DNA from: Bacteroidota bacterium
Lineage (GTDB): Bacteria > Bacteroidota > Bacteroidia > Bacteroidales > FEN-979
Assembly: GCA_014382125.1 (NCBI GenBank)
Contig: JACNKI010000177.1
Span: 1 to 36,696 of the forward strand
Direction: 5' to 3'
DNA: 36,696 nt
Both the position numbers and the translations under genes were made by a program. The notes under the pieces are model-generated. The model saw only the letters and a list, made by a program, of their open reading frames with translations. It was not told the DNA's origin and ran no database searches. Shown here piece after piece: positions 18,292 to 27,516 of the stretch. Position 1 is the stretch's first letter; each line of letters opens with the position of its first letter.

Positions 18292-19620
18292 TTATTCATT
18301 TTCCTCTTCGAACCAGTTCTTGATCCGTTCGAGAAAAATTTCGGTAAATTTTTTCCCTTCCCGGGTTCGGTCCTTCTCCTTTTTCTTCTTCGTTTTCTTG
18401 ACATTCTGACCATCTTCAGCAGCGTCTGTCACCTCTTCCAGTTCCTGCAGCTTTTGCTTCTCTTTCTCGTACCGTTCGCTTCCAACGATCACTAATCCCA
18501 CACTGGTGGCGAACATTGGACAGGCCATCTCCTCCAATACATTTTTAGCCAGATGTTCGTTCGGGTAACCGATCCGTGTATCCATTCCGGTTACAAATTC
18601 TGCCAGTTGAGCAACATGTTTCATCTGAGCTCCTCCACCCGTTAGTACTATCCCACCGATAAGTTTCTTCTCATAACCCGAACTCTTGATCTCATAATAG
18701 ATATGTTCAATGATCTCCTCCATCCGTGCCTGGATGATGTTGGCCAGGTTGCGAAGGCTGATCTCTTTGGGAGGCCTGCCCCGCAAACCGGGGATTGCTA
18801 CAATCTCTTCGTCTTTGTTTTCACTGGCAAGGGCAGATCCAAATTTGATCTTGAGTTCTTCAGCATGTTTCTTGATGATTGAACAGCCCTCCTTCACATC
18901 TTCGCTGATGATCTCACCTCCAAGCGGAATAACGGCTGTATGGCGAATGATCCCTTCGTGGAAAATGGCGATATCCGAAGTGCCTCCTCCAACATCCACC
19001 AGGACTACACCAGCTTCTTTCTCCTCATCACTTAATACCGCTTCTGCCGAAGCGATTGGCTCCAGAATCAGTTCTACAACCTCAAGTTCCGCTCGCCGTA
19101 CACATTTGTAGATGTTTTTGGCTGCGGCTGTCTGCCCTATGATGATGTGGAAATTAGCATCCAGGGAGCTTCCTATCATCCCTTTGGGTTGCCTGATGCC
19201 ATGTTCCCCATCTACACTGAACTCCTGCGGGACCACTTCCAGGATCTCTTCTCCGGGACTCATATTCAGGTTGAACATACTGTTACAGAGGCTGTCGATA
19301 TCCTCCTGGCTGATCTCCGTTTCGGTTTCGTCCCGGATCATGCTCCCCCGGTGCTGGAGGCTTTTGATATGTTGCCCCGCGATGCCGACATTCACGAACT
19401 GGATCTCTATTCCCGATTTCCGGGAGGCTTCGGCAACAGCCTCTTTAATCGACTGAACTGTATTCTCAATGTTGGAAACGACACCCCGTTTCACACCGAT
19501 CGACGGCACTTTTCCATATCCGATGATCTCTATCTTATCGAATTCATTCTTTTGACCAACGATAACAGCGATTTTGGTGGTTCCGATATCAAGACCGACA
19601 ATAATTCCTGAGTTTTTCAT
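18292..19620 (-). CDS. ftsA: cell division protein FtsA
   Basis: IIVGLDIGTTKIAVIVGQKN...VVLVDVGGGTSDIAIFHEG...IGGIVLTGGGAQMKHV. Confidence 0.97.
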   Translation of the reverse strand: MKNSGIIVGLDIGTTKIAVIVGQKNEFDKIEIIGYGKVPSIGVKRGVVSNIENTVQSIKEAVAEASRKSGIEIQFVNVGIAGQHIKSLQHRGSMIRDETETEISQEDIDSLCNSMFNLNMSPGEEILEVVPQEFSVDGEHGIRQPKGMIGSSLDANFHIIIGQTAAAKNIYKCVRRAELEVVELILEPIASAEAVLSDEEKEAGVVLVDVGGGTSDIAIFHEGIIRHTAVIPLGGEIISEDVKEGCSIIKKHAEELKIKFGSALASENKDEEIVAIPGLRGRPPKEISLRNLANIIQARMEEIIEHIYYEIKSSGYEKKLIGGIVLTGGGAQMKHVAQLAEFVTGMDTRIGYPNEHLAKNVLEEMACPMFATSVGLVIVGSERYEKEKQKLQELEEVTDAAEDGQNVKKTKKKKEKDRTREGKKFTEIFLERIKNWFEEENE

Positions 19621-19626
19621 AGTCAA

Positions 19627-20436
19627 CTATATTTTTGAACAAACAACTTGATTCTTGTATTTGATATTGATGACATTGTATCTATTCCAGCCAATTTTAT
19701 TGAGTCCTCTTTTGTAGAAGATAAAAAGACGCTGAAATTTGTCCTCCAGATCCTCAACATTCCCGAGTAACACAATGTGATCCCCAACCTTCGGAATGAG
19801 CTCGTATTCACCATTTTTATTGACATAGATCTGGTCGACCTGAGCTTTGAAGAAGGGTTTCCGGTTGATAAATAGGGCCAGTTTATAAAGATCAGACAGA
19901 AGTCGGGATGAGTTAGCAGAGGCAGCCGGGTGCTGTTCTGATCCGGCAGAGGAGCCAACGAAACAAGCATCAGGAATATGTCCGGATGCAATGAGTACCC
20001 TGGCAGGGTGATCAGGATTGATTGGGAGAATCACTCCCTGGTCCCCAATATAATAACCCTTGTTGGTTTCAGTCATGATGCGCAGAGTGGGCTGGCGTTG
20101 GAAAACATGCACGTGGACATCGCCGGGATAGGTTTCAAATACATTTGCCTGCAATACATACGGCTGCTTGGTTATGGCTCGTTCAATTTTTTCCGTATTG
20201 ATCCTCCACATGGGTAACCCTTGTATCACTCCCGATTGTTGCCGGATCAGGGAGTCAATATCGGATTCAGGGATAAGTATCTCTGAATGGCCATAGTGCA
20301 TAATGATTTCAACTTTTTTGCAGATGGTTGCATTCTGTTCATAATCAACAAATCCCAGCATCAGCCCCATGCCTGTCAGGAGCAGCCCCAACAGGATCGA
20401 GTCAAAAATTCGCCGTATTTTCTTTTTCAATCTCAT
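19627..20436 (-). CDS. ftsQ: cell division protein FtsQ-like
   Basis: Position between ftsA and murC; N-terminal TM, MWRINTEKIERAITKQPYVLQANVFETYPGDVHVHVFQRQPTLRI. Confidence 0.9.
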   Translation of the reverse strand: MRLKKKIRRIFDSILLGLLLTGMGLMLGFVDYEQNATICKKVEIIMHYGHSEILIPESDIDSLIRQQSGVIQGLPMWRINTEKIERAITKQPYVLQANVFETYPGDVHVHVFQRQPTLRIMTETNKGYYIGDQGVILPINPDHPARVLIASGHIPDACFVGSSAGSEQHPAASANSSRLLSDLYKLALFINRKPFFKAQVDQIYVNKNGEYELIPKVGDHIVLLGNVEDLEDKFQRLFIFYKRGLNKIGWNRYNVINIKYKNQVVCSKI

Positions 20437-21848
20437 GTGGAAAAAGCATCCGTGATAGGTTCAACCAATTTAGCAATATCGCCCGCGCCCAGCGTTAGTA
20501 AAACTTCAGGCCGTTGTTGTTCCAGAATCCCTATCAGCTCCTTATTGCTACAAAGTTGCTTGTGATTACTATCGATCTTTGCTAATAGCATCTCAGACGA
20601 CACGCCGGGTATAGGTTGCTCACGTGCGGGATAGATTTCAAGCAGGATCATGTTGTCCAGATTGGATAATACAGCGGCAAAGTCATCCTCCAGATCTCTG
20701 GTTCGACTATAAAGATGTGGCTGGAATACCCCTGTGATCTGTCGTCCCGGATACAACTCTCTGACTGCCTGGATACATGCATTCAACTCCTCCGGGTGAT
20801 GGGCATAATCGTCGATATAGATAAAATCCTTTCTCCGGATCCGAATATCAAAGCGACGTTCAACACCCTGGAAACTACTTGCGGCCGACTTCAGTTCCGC
20901 AGCTTCAATACCTGTCAGGTATCCGACAGCCAGCGCTGCAATAGCATTCTCCAGGTTGAACATGCCGGGCATGCCTAAAACAAAACCAGGAATCGTTTCT
21001 GTAGGGGTAACGAAATCGAAATAGATCAATCCCTCTCGAATAAAGATATTCTTAGCAAAGAAGTTGGACTCCGTGTTGAGAGCATAGGTAAACCGGTTGT
21101 AGACAACATGGTCGTCAGGTTCGATAGCGATACCTTTTTTCATGATCAGCGAACCATTCTTCCGAATTTTTCCAGTGAATTTCGTGAAGGTTTTGATCAA
21201 CTGGTCGTGATCGTCATATATATCCAGGTGATCCGGATCAACTGACGTAATGATGGCGATGTCGGGGGAAAGCTGAAGGAAGGAACGGTCGTATTCATCA
21301 GCTTCGACAACAGCGTAGATTGGCGATTTGCGATCCGTGATTCGTGATTCGTGATCCGTGACTGAAGACTGTGGACTGAGAACTGAGAACTCTACAAAAT
21401 TGGTTCCGTAATTCTTGGAGATACCTCCCAGGAATGCCATGAGTTCCTTCCCGGCGGTACGTAGAATATGGGCAATGAAGGTAGAGATCGTGGTCTTACC
21501 ATGTGATCCGGCAACTGCAATGGTAGTGAATTGGGAAGTGATCTCTCCCAACACTTCTGACCGCTTTTTGATAGGGATTCCCTGCTGCATTAACTCTTGA
21601 TATCCTGCATGCTCTTTCGGTACCGCTGGTGTCCAGACAACCAGGTCAACTTCTTTAGGGATCAGATCCGTCTCTTCCTCAAAATGGATCTCAATTCCTT
21701 CCCGGATAAGCTGGTCGGTAAGAGGGGTGGAGGTTTTATCATACCCTGTTACATTGACCCCATTCCGTTTAAAATACCTGGCCAGGGCGCTCATCCCGAT
21801 GCCGCCGATACCCAGAAAATATACCGATTTGATTTGGTTAAGATCCAT
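20433..21848 (-). CDS. murC: UDP-N-acetylmuramate--L-alanine ligase
   Basis: FLGIGGIGMSALARYF; VAGSHGKTTISTFIAHIL; VVEADEYDRSFLQLSP. Confidence 0.97.
   Translation of the reverse strand: MDLNQIKSVYFLGIGGIGMSALARYFKRNGVNVTGYDKTSTPLTDQLIREGIEIHFEEETDLIPKEVDLVVWTPAVPKEHAGYQELMQQGIPIKKRSEVLGEITSQFTTIAVAGSHGKTTISTFIAHILRTAGKELMAFLGGISKNYGTNFVEFSVLSPQSSVTDHESRITDRKSPIYAVVEADEYDRSFLQLSPDIAIITSVDPDHLDIYDDHDQLIKTFTKFTGKIRKNGSLIMKKGIAIEPDDHVVYNRFTYALNTESNFFAKNIFIREGLIYFDFVTPTETIPGFVLGMPGMFNLENAIAALAVGYLTGIEAAELKSAASSFQGVERRFDIRIRRKDFIYIDDYAHHPEELNACIQAVRELYPGRQITGVFQPHLYSRTRDLEDDFAAVLSNLDNMILLEIYPAREQPIPGVSSEMLLAKIDSNHKQLCSNKELIGILEQQRPEVLLTLGAGDIAKLVEPITDAFST
21325..21394 (+). repeat. ten uninterrupted 7-nt units inside murC: GATTTGC GATCCGT GATTCGT GATTCGT GATCCGT GACTGAA GACTGTG GACTGAG AACTGAG AACTCTA
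   Basis: Direct reading, exact period 7 over 70 nt. Confidence 0.93.
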
Positions 21849-23034
21849 TGGGTTCGGGTTTCGTGTGAACTAGCTTAAACACCTCTTCTACAATCCTATC
21901 GGCGGCATCGTTGATTGCCATTTTCTTTATATTTTGGCTAAGCTGCTGTAGTTTTTTCCTATCATTGATCAATCCGGATATCAGTGCCGGCAATTGTGTT
22001 GGAGCCTCATTATCAGATATCATGATCGCTGCCTCTTTGTCGACAAGTGCAAGGGCATTCTTTGTCTGATGGTCTTCTGCCACATTGGGTGAAGGGATCA
22101 GGATTGTTGGCTTCCCTGCAACACACAGTTCTGAAATGGCAATCGCGCCGGCTCGTGTAATCACCAGATCAGCACAGGAATAGGCAAGGTCCATCCGGTC
22201 GATGAAAGGAACGATACTGGATGCTCGATGCTGGATGCTCGATACTGGATGCTGGATGCTGGATGCTGGATGACTGGATGACTGGATGCTTTTTCCTTGA
22301 ATTTTGAATTTTGAATCTTGAACCTGATTCATTATTTCTTCAAAATAATGTTTTCCTGTCTGCCAGAGTAATTGAATCCCATCCGGCAGGCCTTGTTCCA
22401 GCAATGCCAGCATGCTTTCATTGATGGCCCGGGCGCCACCGCTACCGCCCATGGTCAGAACAGTTTGTTTATCAGGATCAAGCTCGAAATGGCGATAGGC
22501 TTCAGGTATGTGATCCGGCAATGCGATCAGGTCTTTACGAACAGGATTACCGGTTAACACAATCTTCTCTTTCGGGAAATAGTCAGACATACCGTCATAG
22601 GTTACACATATTGTCTGGACTTGTTTTCCAAGCAAGCGGTTAGTGATCCCGGGGTAGGAGTTTTGTTCCTGGATCAGCGCAGGCTTTCCCATTGAAGTAG
22701 CTGCCCGCAAAGTGGGACCGCTGGCATACCCGCCAACACCAACCACTACATCGGGATTAAATTTTTTAATGATCGAACGGGCTTTAAAGAGACTTCCAAT
22801 CAGTTTGAATGGGAAGGTCAGGTTTTTCCAGGTCGCCCTGCGGATCAACCCGGCGACAGTTAATCCTTCAATGGGAAAACCGGCTGCCGGAACTTTCACC
22901 ATCTCCATCTTCCCTTTGGCGCCAATGAAGAGGATATCTGCTTCCGGCTCATTTTTTCTGATTGCCTGAGCGATAGCAATAGCCGGGAAGACATGTCCTC
23001 CGGTACCTCCTCCGCTGATGATGAACCTGCTCAT
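21838..23034 (-). CDS. murG: UDP-GlcNAc--undecaprenyl-PP-MurNAc-pentapeptide GlcNAc transferase
   Basis: FIISGGGTGGHVFPAIAIAQAI; GVGGYASGPTLRAA; TMGGSGGARAIN; VPFIDRMDLAYSCADLVITRAGA. Confidence 0.97.
   Translation of the reverse strand: MSRFIISGGGTGGHVFPAIAIAQAIRKNEPEADILFIGAKGKMEMVKVPAAGFPIEGLTVAGLIRRATWKNLTFPFKLIGSLFKARSIIKKFNPDVVVGVGGYASGPTLRAATSMGKPALIQEQNSYPGITNRLLGKQVQTICVTYDGMSDYFPKEKIVLTGNPVRKDLIALPDHIPEAYRHFELDPDKQTVLTMGGSGGARAINESMLALLEQGLPDGIQLLWQTGKHYFEEIMNQVQDSKFKIQGKSIQSSSHPASSIQHPVSSIQHRASSIVPFIDRMDLAYSCADLVITRAGAIAISELCVAGKPTILIPSPNVAEDHQTKNALALVDKEAAIMISDNEAPTQLPALISGLINDRKKLQQLSQNIKKMAINDAADRIVEEVFKLVHTKPEPNGS
22212..22325 (+). repeat. GA-array inside murG: GATACTG/GATGCTC/GATGCTG units with two 8-nt GATGACTG units, switching to GAATTTT GAATTTT GAATCTT GAACCT
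   Basis: Direct reading; translates on the gene strand to SSSHPASSIQHPVSSIQHRASSIV. Confidence 0.93.
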
Positions 23035-23036
23035 TA

Positions 23037-24227
23037 TTACGCTGTCACTGGTTGGTTTTCTTGTAAAATATCTATCTCTGTTCCGTTCTTTGTTTCAATT
23101 TCAATCCGCCTGCTTACACTCAGGATGATACCGATCGAGATGCAGGTGAACCAGATGGATGTTCCACCCATACTGATCAACGGCAAGGTCTGGCCGGTTA
23201 CCGGAAAGAGATTTACCGCAACAGCCATGTTGATCAAAGCCTGGAATACCAGGCTGAACCCGATCCCGACACTCAGCAGAGCCCCGAAATTGCCGGGGCA
23301 TTTATTCGCTATTCTGATCACCCGGAAAAAGAGGATCAAATAGAGCAGCATCACGACTCCACCTCCTACAATACCATACTCTTCTATGATGATCGCAAAA
23401 ATGAAATCGGAATAGGGGTGAGGCAGGAAATTCCGCTGGGTACTTTTTCCGGGAGATTTACCCAATAATCCTCCGGAAACAATAGCGATCTTAGCCTGAT
23501 CAACCTGATAGGTAGCATCACTGTTTGCTTTCTCTTTATTAAAAAACGTTTCGATCCTGTTTTTCCAGGTTGTACTTCTTGGCATAAGATTAGGCGCTAT
23601 CATGGCAATGGTCAGGATCAATATGATTACGATAAAACCTGCTCCGATCAATGCCATGATATACTTCAGGTTCACTCTGCCGATGAACATTAAAACAATA
23701 CTGGTGGCAAAAAGAATAGCGGCTGTTGAGAAGTTCGCCGGAAGGATCAGTGCACAGATGATACCGACCGGAAGAATGGCAGGCAGGAATCCTCGTTTGA
23801 ACTCTTTTATCTGCTCCTGATTTTTACTCAGCACACGGGCAACATACATGATCAGAAAGAGTTTGGCTACATCAGAACTCTGGAAGGTGATGTTGATGAT
23901 GGGCACCGTCAGCCAGCGGTTGGCTTCGTTGAGGTTGGTGCCGGAGATCAGGGTAACCAGCAGCAGTGGAACCGTCAGGATCAACCCGATCTGGGAGAGC
24001 CTCGAGTAGTAGGTATATTTGACCAGATGCATCAGGTACATCAGAGTGAACCCTAATCCCAGAATGATGAATTGTTTCATCAGGTAATATTCGGTGTTGC
24101 CGCCCTGCTTTTTATATGCAAGCAGACCGGTAGAACTGTATACAGCCAGAAGAGAAAAAAAGGAGAGGATGATCACGATGATCCAGATCACTTTATCTCC
24201 TTTGATATTTTTGAAATAGCTAAACAT
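23037..24227 (-). CDS. ftsW: FtsW/RodA/SpoVE family lipid II polymerase
   Basis: Multi-TM; NEANRWLTVPIINITFQSSDVAKLFLIMYVA; PHPYSDFIFAIIIEEYGIVGG; PVTGQTLPLISMGGTS. Confidence 0.95.
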   Translation of the reverse strand: MFSYFKNIKGDKVIWIIVIILSFFSLLAVYSSTGLLAYKKQGGNTEYYLMKQFIILGLGFTLMYLMHLVKYTYYSRLSQIGLILTVPLLLVTLISGTNLNEANRWLTVPIINITFQSSDVAKLFLIMYVARVLSKNQEQIKEFKRGFLPAILPVGIICALILPANFSTAAILFATSIVLMFIGRVNLKYIMALIGAGFIVIILILTIAMIAPNLMPRSTTWKNRIETFFNKEKANSDATYQVDQAKIAIVSGGLLGKSPGKSTQRNFLPHPYSDFIFAIIIEEYGIVGGGVVMLLYLILFFRVIRIANKCPGNFGALLSVGIGFSLVFQALINMAVAVNLFPVTGQTLPLISMGGTSIWFTCISIGIILSVSRRIEIETKNGTEIDILQENQPVTA

Positions 24228-24232
24228 GTTTC

Positions 24233-24781
24233 TTAAAGTTTTGCTACAGATTTCCGAAAAGCCTCTCCTCGTTCTTCGAAATTTTCAAACATGTCGAAAC
24301 TGGCACAACCAGGTGATAACAATACAGCATCACCTTTCTTTCCCAGGTGGTACCCGATATCCACAGCCTCTTTCATATCCGTTACCTGGATGATGGGAAT
24401 GTCGGTCTTGTTGAATGTTTTCAGGATTTTCTGATTACTCTTACCCAGGCAGATTATCGCTTTCACTCTGCTGACAATCAATTCTTTGACCTCAGAATAG
24501 TCTGTTCCTTTTACACCTCCACCAGTGATCCAGATCACAGGACTGTTCATGTTCTCCAGCGCATACCAGGTTGAATTGATGGTACAGGCTCTTGAATCAT
24601 TAATGAACTCAATTCCATGGATGTTAGCAACCAACTCCATCTTATGATTGCCTGTATGTGAATCCAGGAGGGACTCTTTTATCAGCTCTTTCCGGAGTTC
24701 ATCGATCCTGTTTGTTACAGACGCTGCAAGCGAGGAGTAAGTTCTGGGGCGTCCTTGTAAAGCTAATGATTCTAAGGTCAT
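24233..24781 (-). pseudogene. N-terminally truncated MurD: C-terminal ligase domain only (182 aa)
   Basis: Starts at MTLESLALQGRPRTYSSLAASV, aligning by eye to the internal segment before the MurD C-terminal domain; FINDSRACTINSTWYALENMN and LLSPGCASFDMFENFEERGEAF are MurD-like; no UDP-binding Rossmann domain and no GxNGKTT. Could instead be a small functional ORF or an assembly deletion. Confidence 0.8.
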
Positions 24782-24783
24782 AG

Positions 24784-26037
24784 TTATCTGAGTTTGAGTG
24801 TTACAATGGATAAAACAGCCAGCATAATGCCGATGATAAAAAATCTGATTACGATCTTGGATTCATGATATCCAAGCATCTGGAAATGATGATGAAGAGG
24901 TGACATTTTGAAGACACGCCGACCTGTACCAAATTTTCGCCTGGTGTATTTAAACCAGCTGACCTGCAAGACAACCGACAGGTTCTCAGCGAGGAAGATT
25001 CCGCAAAAGATGGGGATCATGATCTCTTTCCGGATCATGATAGCGAATACGGCGATGATTCCCCCCAGAGCCAGACTCCCTGTGTCTCCCATAAAGACCT
25101 GGGCCGGATAGGAGTTGTACCAGAGGAAGCCGATGCAGGCACCCACGAAGGCGCTGATATAGATAGCCAGCTCGCCCGTTTTCGGGATATACATGATGTT
25201 CAGGTAATCGGCAATGATGTAGTTGCCTGACACATATGCCAGCACGGCTAGCGTGATCCCAATGATAGCAGAGGTCCCGGTCGCCAGGCCGTCAAGTCCG
25301 TCGGTGAGGTTAGCTCCGTTGGAAACAGCGATGATGATAAAGATCACCAGGGGGATGAAGATTAACCAGGTCCACTTTTTCGCTCCTTCACCCATCCAGG
25401 AGATGAGAGAGGAGTAGTCAAACTCATTATTCTTGACAAACGGGATAGTGGTTTTGGTTGATTTGACTGGTGTTTTGTTGAATATTAGTTTCTTTTCACC
25501 GGTGTTTTCCGTGCCAGGGACTTCATTTGATTGAGAAACAACCTCTCTGTCTATCCGTTCCCGGATGACGATGTTGTCGCTGTAGTACATAATAAATCCG
25601 ACGATCAATCCCAGGACAATCTGACCCATTACCTTGAATTTTCCCGCCAATCCTCTCTTTTCTTTTCGGAATACTTTGATGTAATCGTCCAGAAATCCAA
25701 TAAATCCAAGCCATACCGTTGCGATCAGGATAAGAATGATATAGATATTGTCGAGTTTGGCAAAGAGAAGTGTCGGGATGAGAATCGCTGCCAGGATGAT
25801 CAGGCCTCCCATGGTTGGTGTTCCCTTTTTGTTTTTCTGTCCTTCCAGCCCCAGGTCACGGACCTCTTCACCAACCTGTTTTCTACGGAGGAATCCGATC
25901 AATCGTTTTCCAATGATCATCGTAATAAACAGGGACGTGATCAACGCCGCGCCTGCCCGGAATGAGATGTACTGGAAAACTCCGGCGCCAGGGAAGTTAA
26001 AGGCTGTGTCCAGATATTCAAACAGATTATACAGCAT
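24784..26037 (-). CDS. mraY: phospho-N-acetylmuramoyl-pentapeptide transferase
   Basis: [52 protein letters not shown]. Confidence 0.97.
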   Translation of the reverse strand: MLYNLFEYLDTAFNFPGAGVFQYISFRAGAALITSLFITMIIGKRLIGFLRRKQVGEEVRDLGLEGQKNKKGTPTMGGLIILAAILIPTLLFAKLDNIYIILILIATVWLGFIGFLDDYIKVFRKEKRGLAGKFKVMGQIVLGLIVGFIMYYSDNIVIRERIDREVVSQSNEVPGTENTGEKKLIFNKTPVKSTKTTIPFVKNNEFDYSSLISWMGEGAKKWTWLIFIPLVIFIIIAVSNGANLTDGLDGLATGTSAIIGITLAVLAYVSGNYIIADYLNIMYIPKTGELAIYISAFVGACIGFLWYNSYPAQVFMGDTGSLALGGIIAVFAIMIRKEIMIPIFCGIFLAENLSVVLQVSWFKYTRRKFGTGRRVFKMSPLHHHFQMLGYHESKIVIRFFIIGIMLAVLSIVTLKLR

Positions 26038-26040
26038 ATC

Positions 26041-27516
26041 TTACTCTTTGTTGATTACTGTGTTTATTCCAAATACTTCGCGCACCACGGTCTGGTCGTC
26101 AAATGGATGTTTCACCCCTTTGATCTCCTGGTATGTTTCATGCCCTTTTCCTGCTATCAGGATATAGTCGCCAGGCTGAGCCAGGGAACAAGCAGTTTTG
26201 ATCGCTTCTCTCCGGTTGCTGATCACCAGCAAATTTTTCATGAACTCTGCAGGAACACCTTTTTTCATCTCCTCCAGAATCGCTTCCGGCTCCTCATCCC
26301 GCGGATTGTCAGAGGTAAGGATGACCCGTGAGCTAAGCTGGGTGGCAATCTTTGCCATGACAGGGCGCTTCAACGGATCCCGATTTCCTCCGGCTCCGGC
26401 AATCGTGATCAACTGACCGACGCCCTGGCGGATATCATTGATTGTTTCAAGCACGTTTTGCAATGCATCCGGCGTGTGAGCATAATCTATCACAGCGATA
26501 ACCTTTTCCGGAGAGATCACATAGGTAAATCGTCCGTCAACAGGATACATCTGGCTCAATCCTGTCAGTATTTCTGTTCTCTCTAACCCAAGCAACACGG
26601 CGGTGGCATAGGTTGTGAGAAGATTATACGCGTTGAACCGGCCGATCAGGCGAAACCATACCTCCTGACCTTCAATAGTCATATGCAAGCCCTGAACCGT
26701 ATTCTCCAGAATTTTACACCGGAAGTTTGCCATAGAACTCAGACTGTATGTATAGGCGGAAGCAGGACAGTTCTGTAGAATTACCTTCGCGTGTTTATCG
26801 TCTTTGTTGACCAGCGCAAATGCTTCCGGGCTAAGCTGGTCGAAAAAGGTTTTTTTGACATTGATATACCTGGCAAAGGATTTATGGTAATCAAGGTGAT
26901 CATGGGTCAGGTTTGTGAAGATCCCTCCTGCAAAGGTCAGCCCGGCAATCCTTTGTTGATCAATGGCATGCGAACTGACTTCCATGAAACAATACCGACA
27001 GCCGGCTTCCACCATTTGTCTGAGCAGTTGGTGAAGTTGAATGGTATCAGGTGTGGTATGAGTGGCTTCAATCGTCTTCTGATGAACCTTGTTCCTGATC
27101 GTAGAGATCATACCGGTCTTGATCCCGAGCTCTTCAAAGAGTTGATAAAGCAGGGAAACAGTGGTTGTCTTTCCGTTGGTTCCGGTGATACCAATGAGTT
27201 GCAATGCCTGTGAAGGGTGATCGAAGAAATTGGAGGCGATAATTCCCAGGGCATGAGCAGAATTTTCAACCTCGATATAGGTGATATTATTTTGTAGCTT
27301 TTTTGGGAGTGTTTCACATAAGATTGCATGAGCTCCTGATGAGATGGCCTGAGGGATGTATTGATGCCCGTCGGTTTGTGTTCCTCTGATGGCAGCGAAC
27401 AGGGTTCCCTGTTCCACCTTTCTGGAATCAAAGTGCAACAAAGAGATCTCCTTCTCATCACTTCCATGCATCCGAAGAACCTTCACACCTGTCAATATTT
27501 TTCTTAACGGCTTCAT
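26041..27516 (-). CDS. murE: UDP-N-acetylmuramoyl-L-alanyl-D-glutamate--diaminopimelate-type ligase
   Basis: ITGTNGKTTTVSLLYQLFEELG; SSHAIDQQRIAGLTF; TSDNPRDEEPEAI. Confidence 0.96.
   Translation of the reverse strand: MKPLRKILTGVKVLRMHGSDEKEISLLHFDSRKVEQGTLFAAIRGTQTDGHQYIPQAISSGAHAILCETLPKKLQNNITYIEVENSAHALGIIASNFFDHPSQALQLIGITGTNGKTTTVSLLYQLFEELGIKTGMISTIRNKVHQKTIEATHTTPDTIQLHQLLRQMVEAGCRYCFMEVSSHAIDQQRIAGLTFAGGIFTNLTHDHLDYHKSFARYINVKKTFFDQLSPEAFALVNKDDKHAKVILQNCPASAYTYSLSSMANFRCKILENTVQGLHMTIEGQEVWFRLIGRFNAYNLLTTYATAVLLGLERTEILTGLSQMYPVDGRFTYVISPEKVIAVIDYAHTPDALQNVLETINDIRQGVGQLITIAGAGGNRDPLKRPVMAKIATQLSSRVILTSDNPRDEEPEAILEEMKKGVPAEFMKNLLVISNRREAIKTACSLAQPGDYILIAGKGHETYQEIKGVKHPFDDQTVVREVFGINTVINKE

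Noticed and set aside
22212-22325. CRISPR array
   Set aside because: Unit length is 7-8 nt with no spacers and no cas genes nearby.
22212-22325. Coiled-coil or structural heptad protein repeat in MurG
   Set aside because: The 7-residue protein period follows automatically from a 7-nt DNA period; residues are not hydrophobic in a/d positions, and the same DNA arrays occur between genes.
25417-25560. Unusual insertion in MraY ([33 protein letters not shown])
   Set aside because: No GA-heptad structure, and an extended loop here is, as far as I recall, usual for Bacteroidetes MraY.
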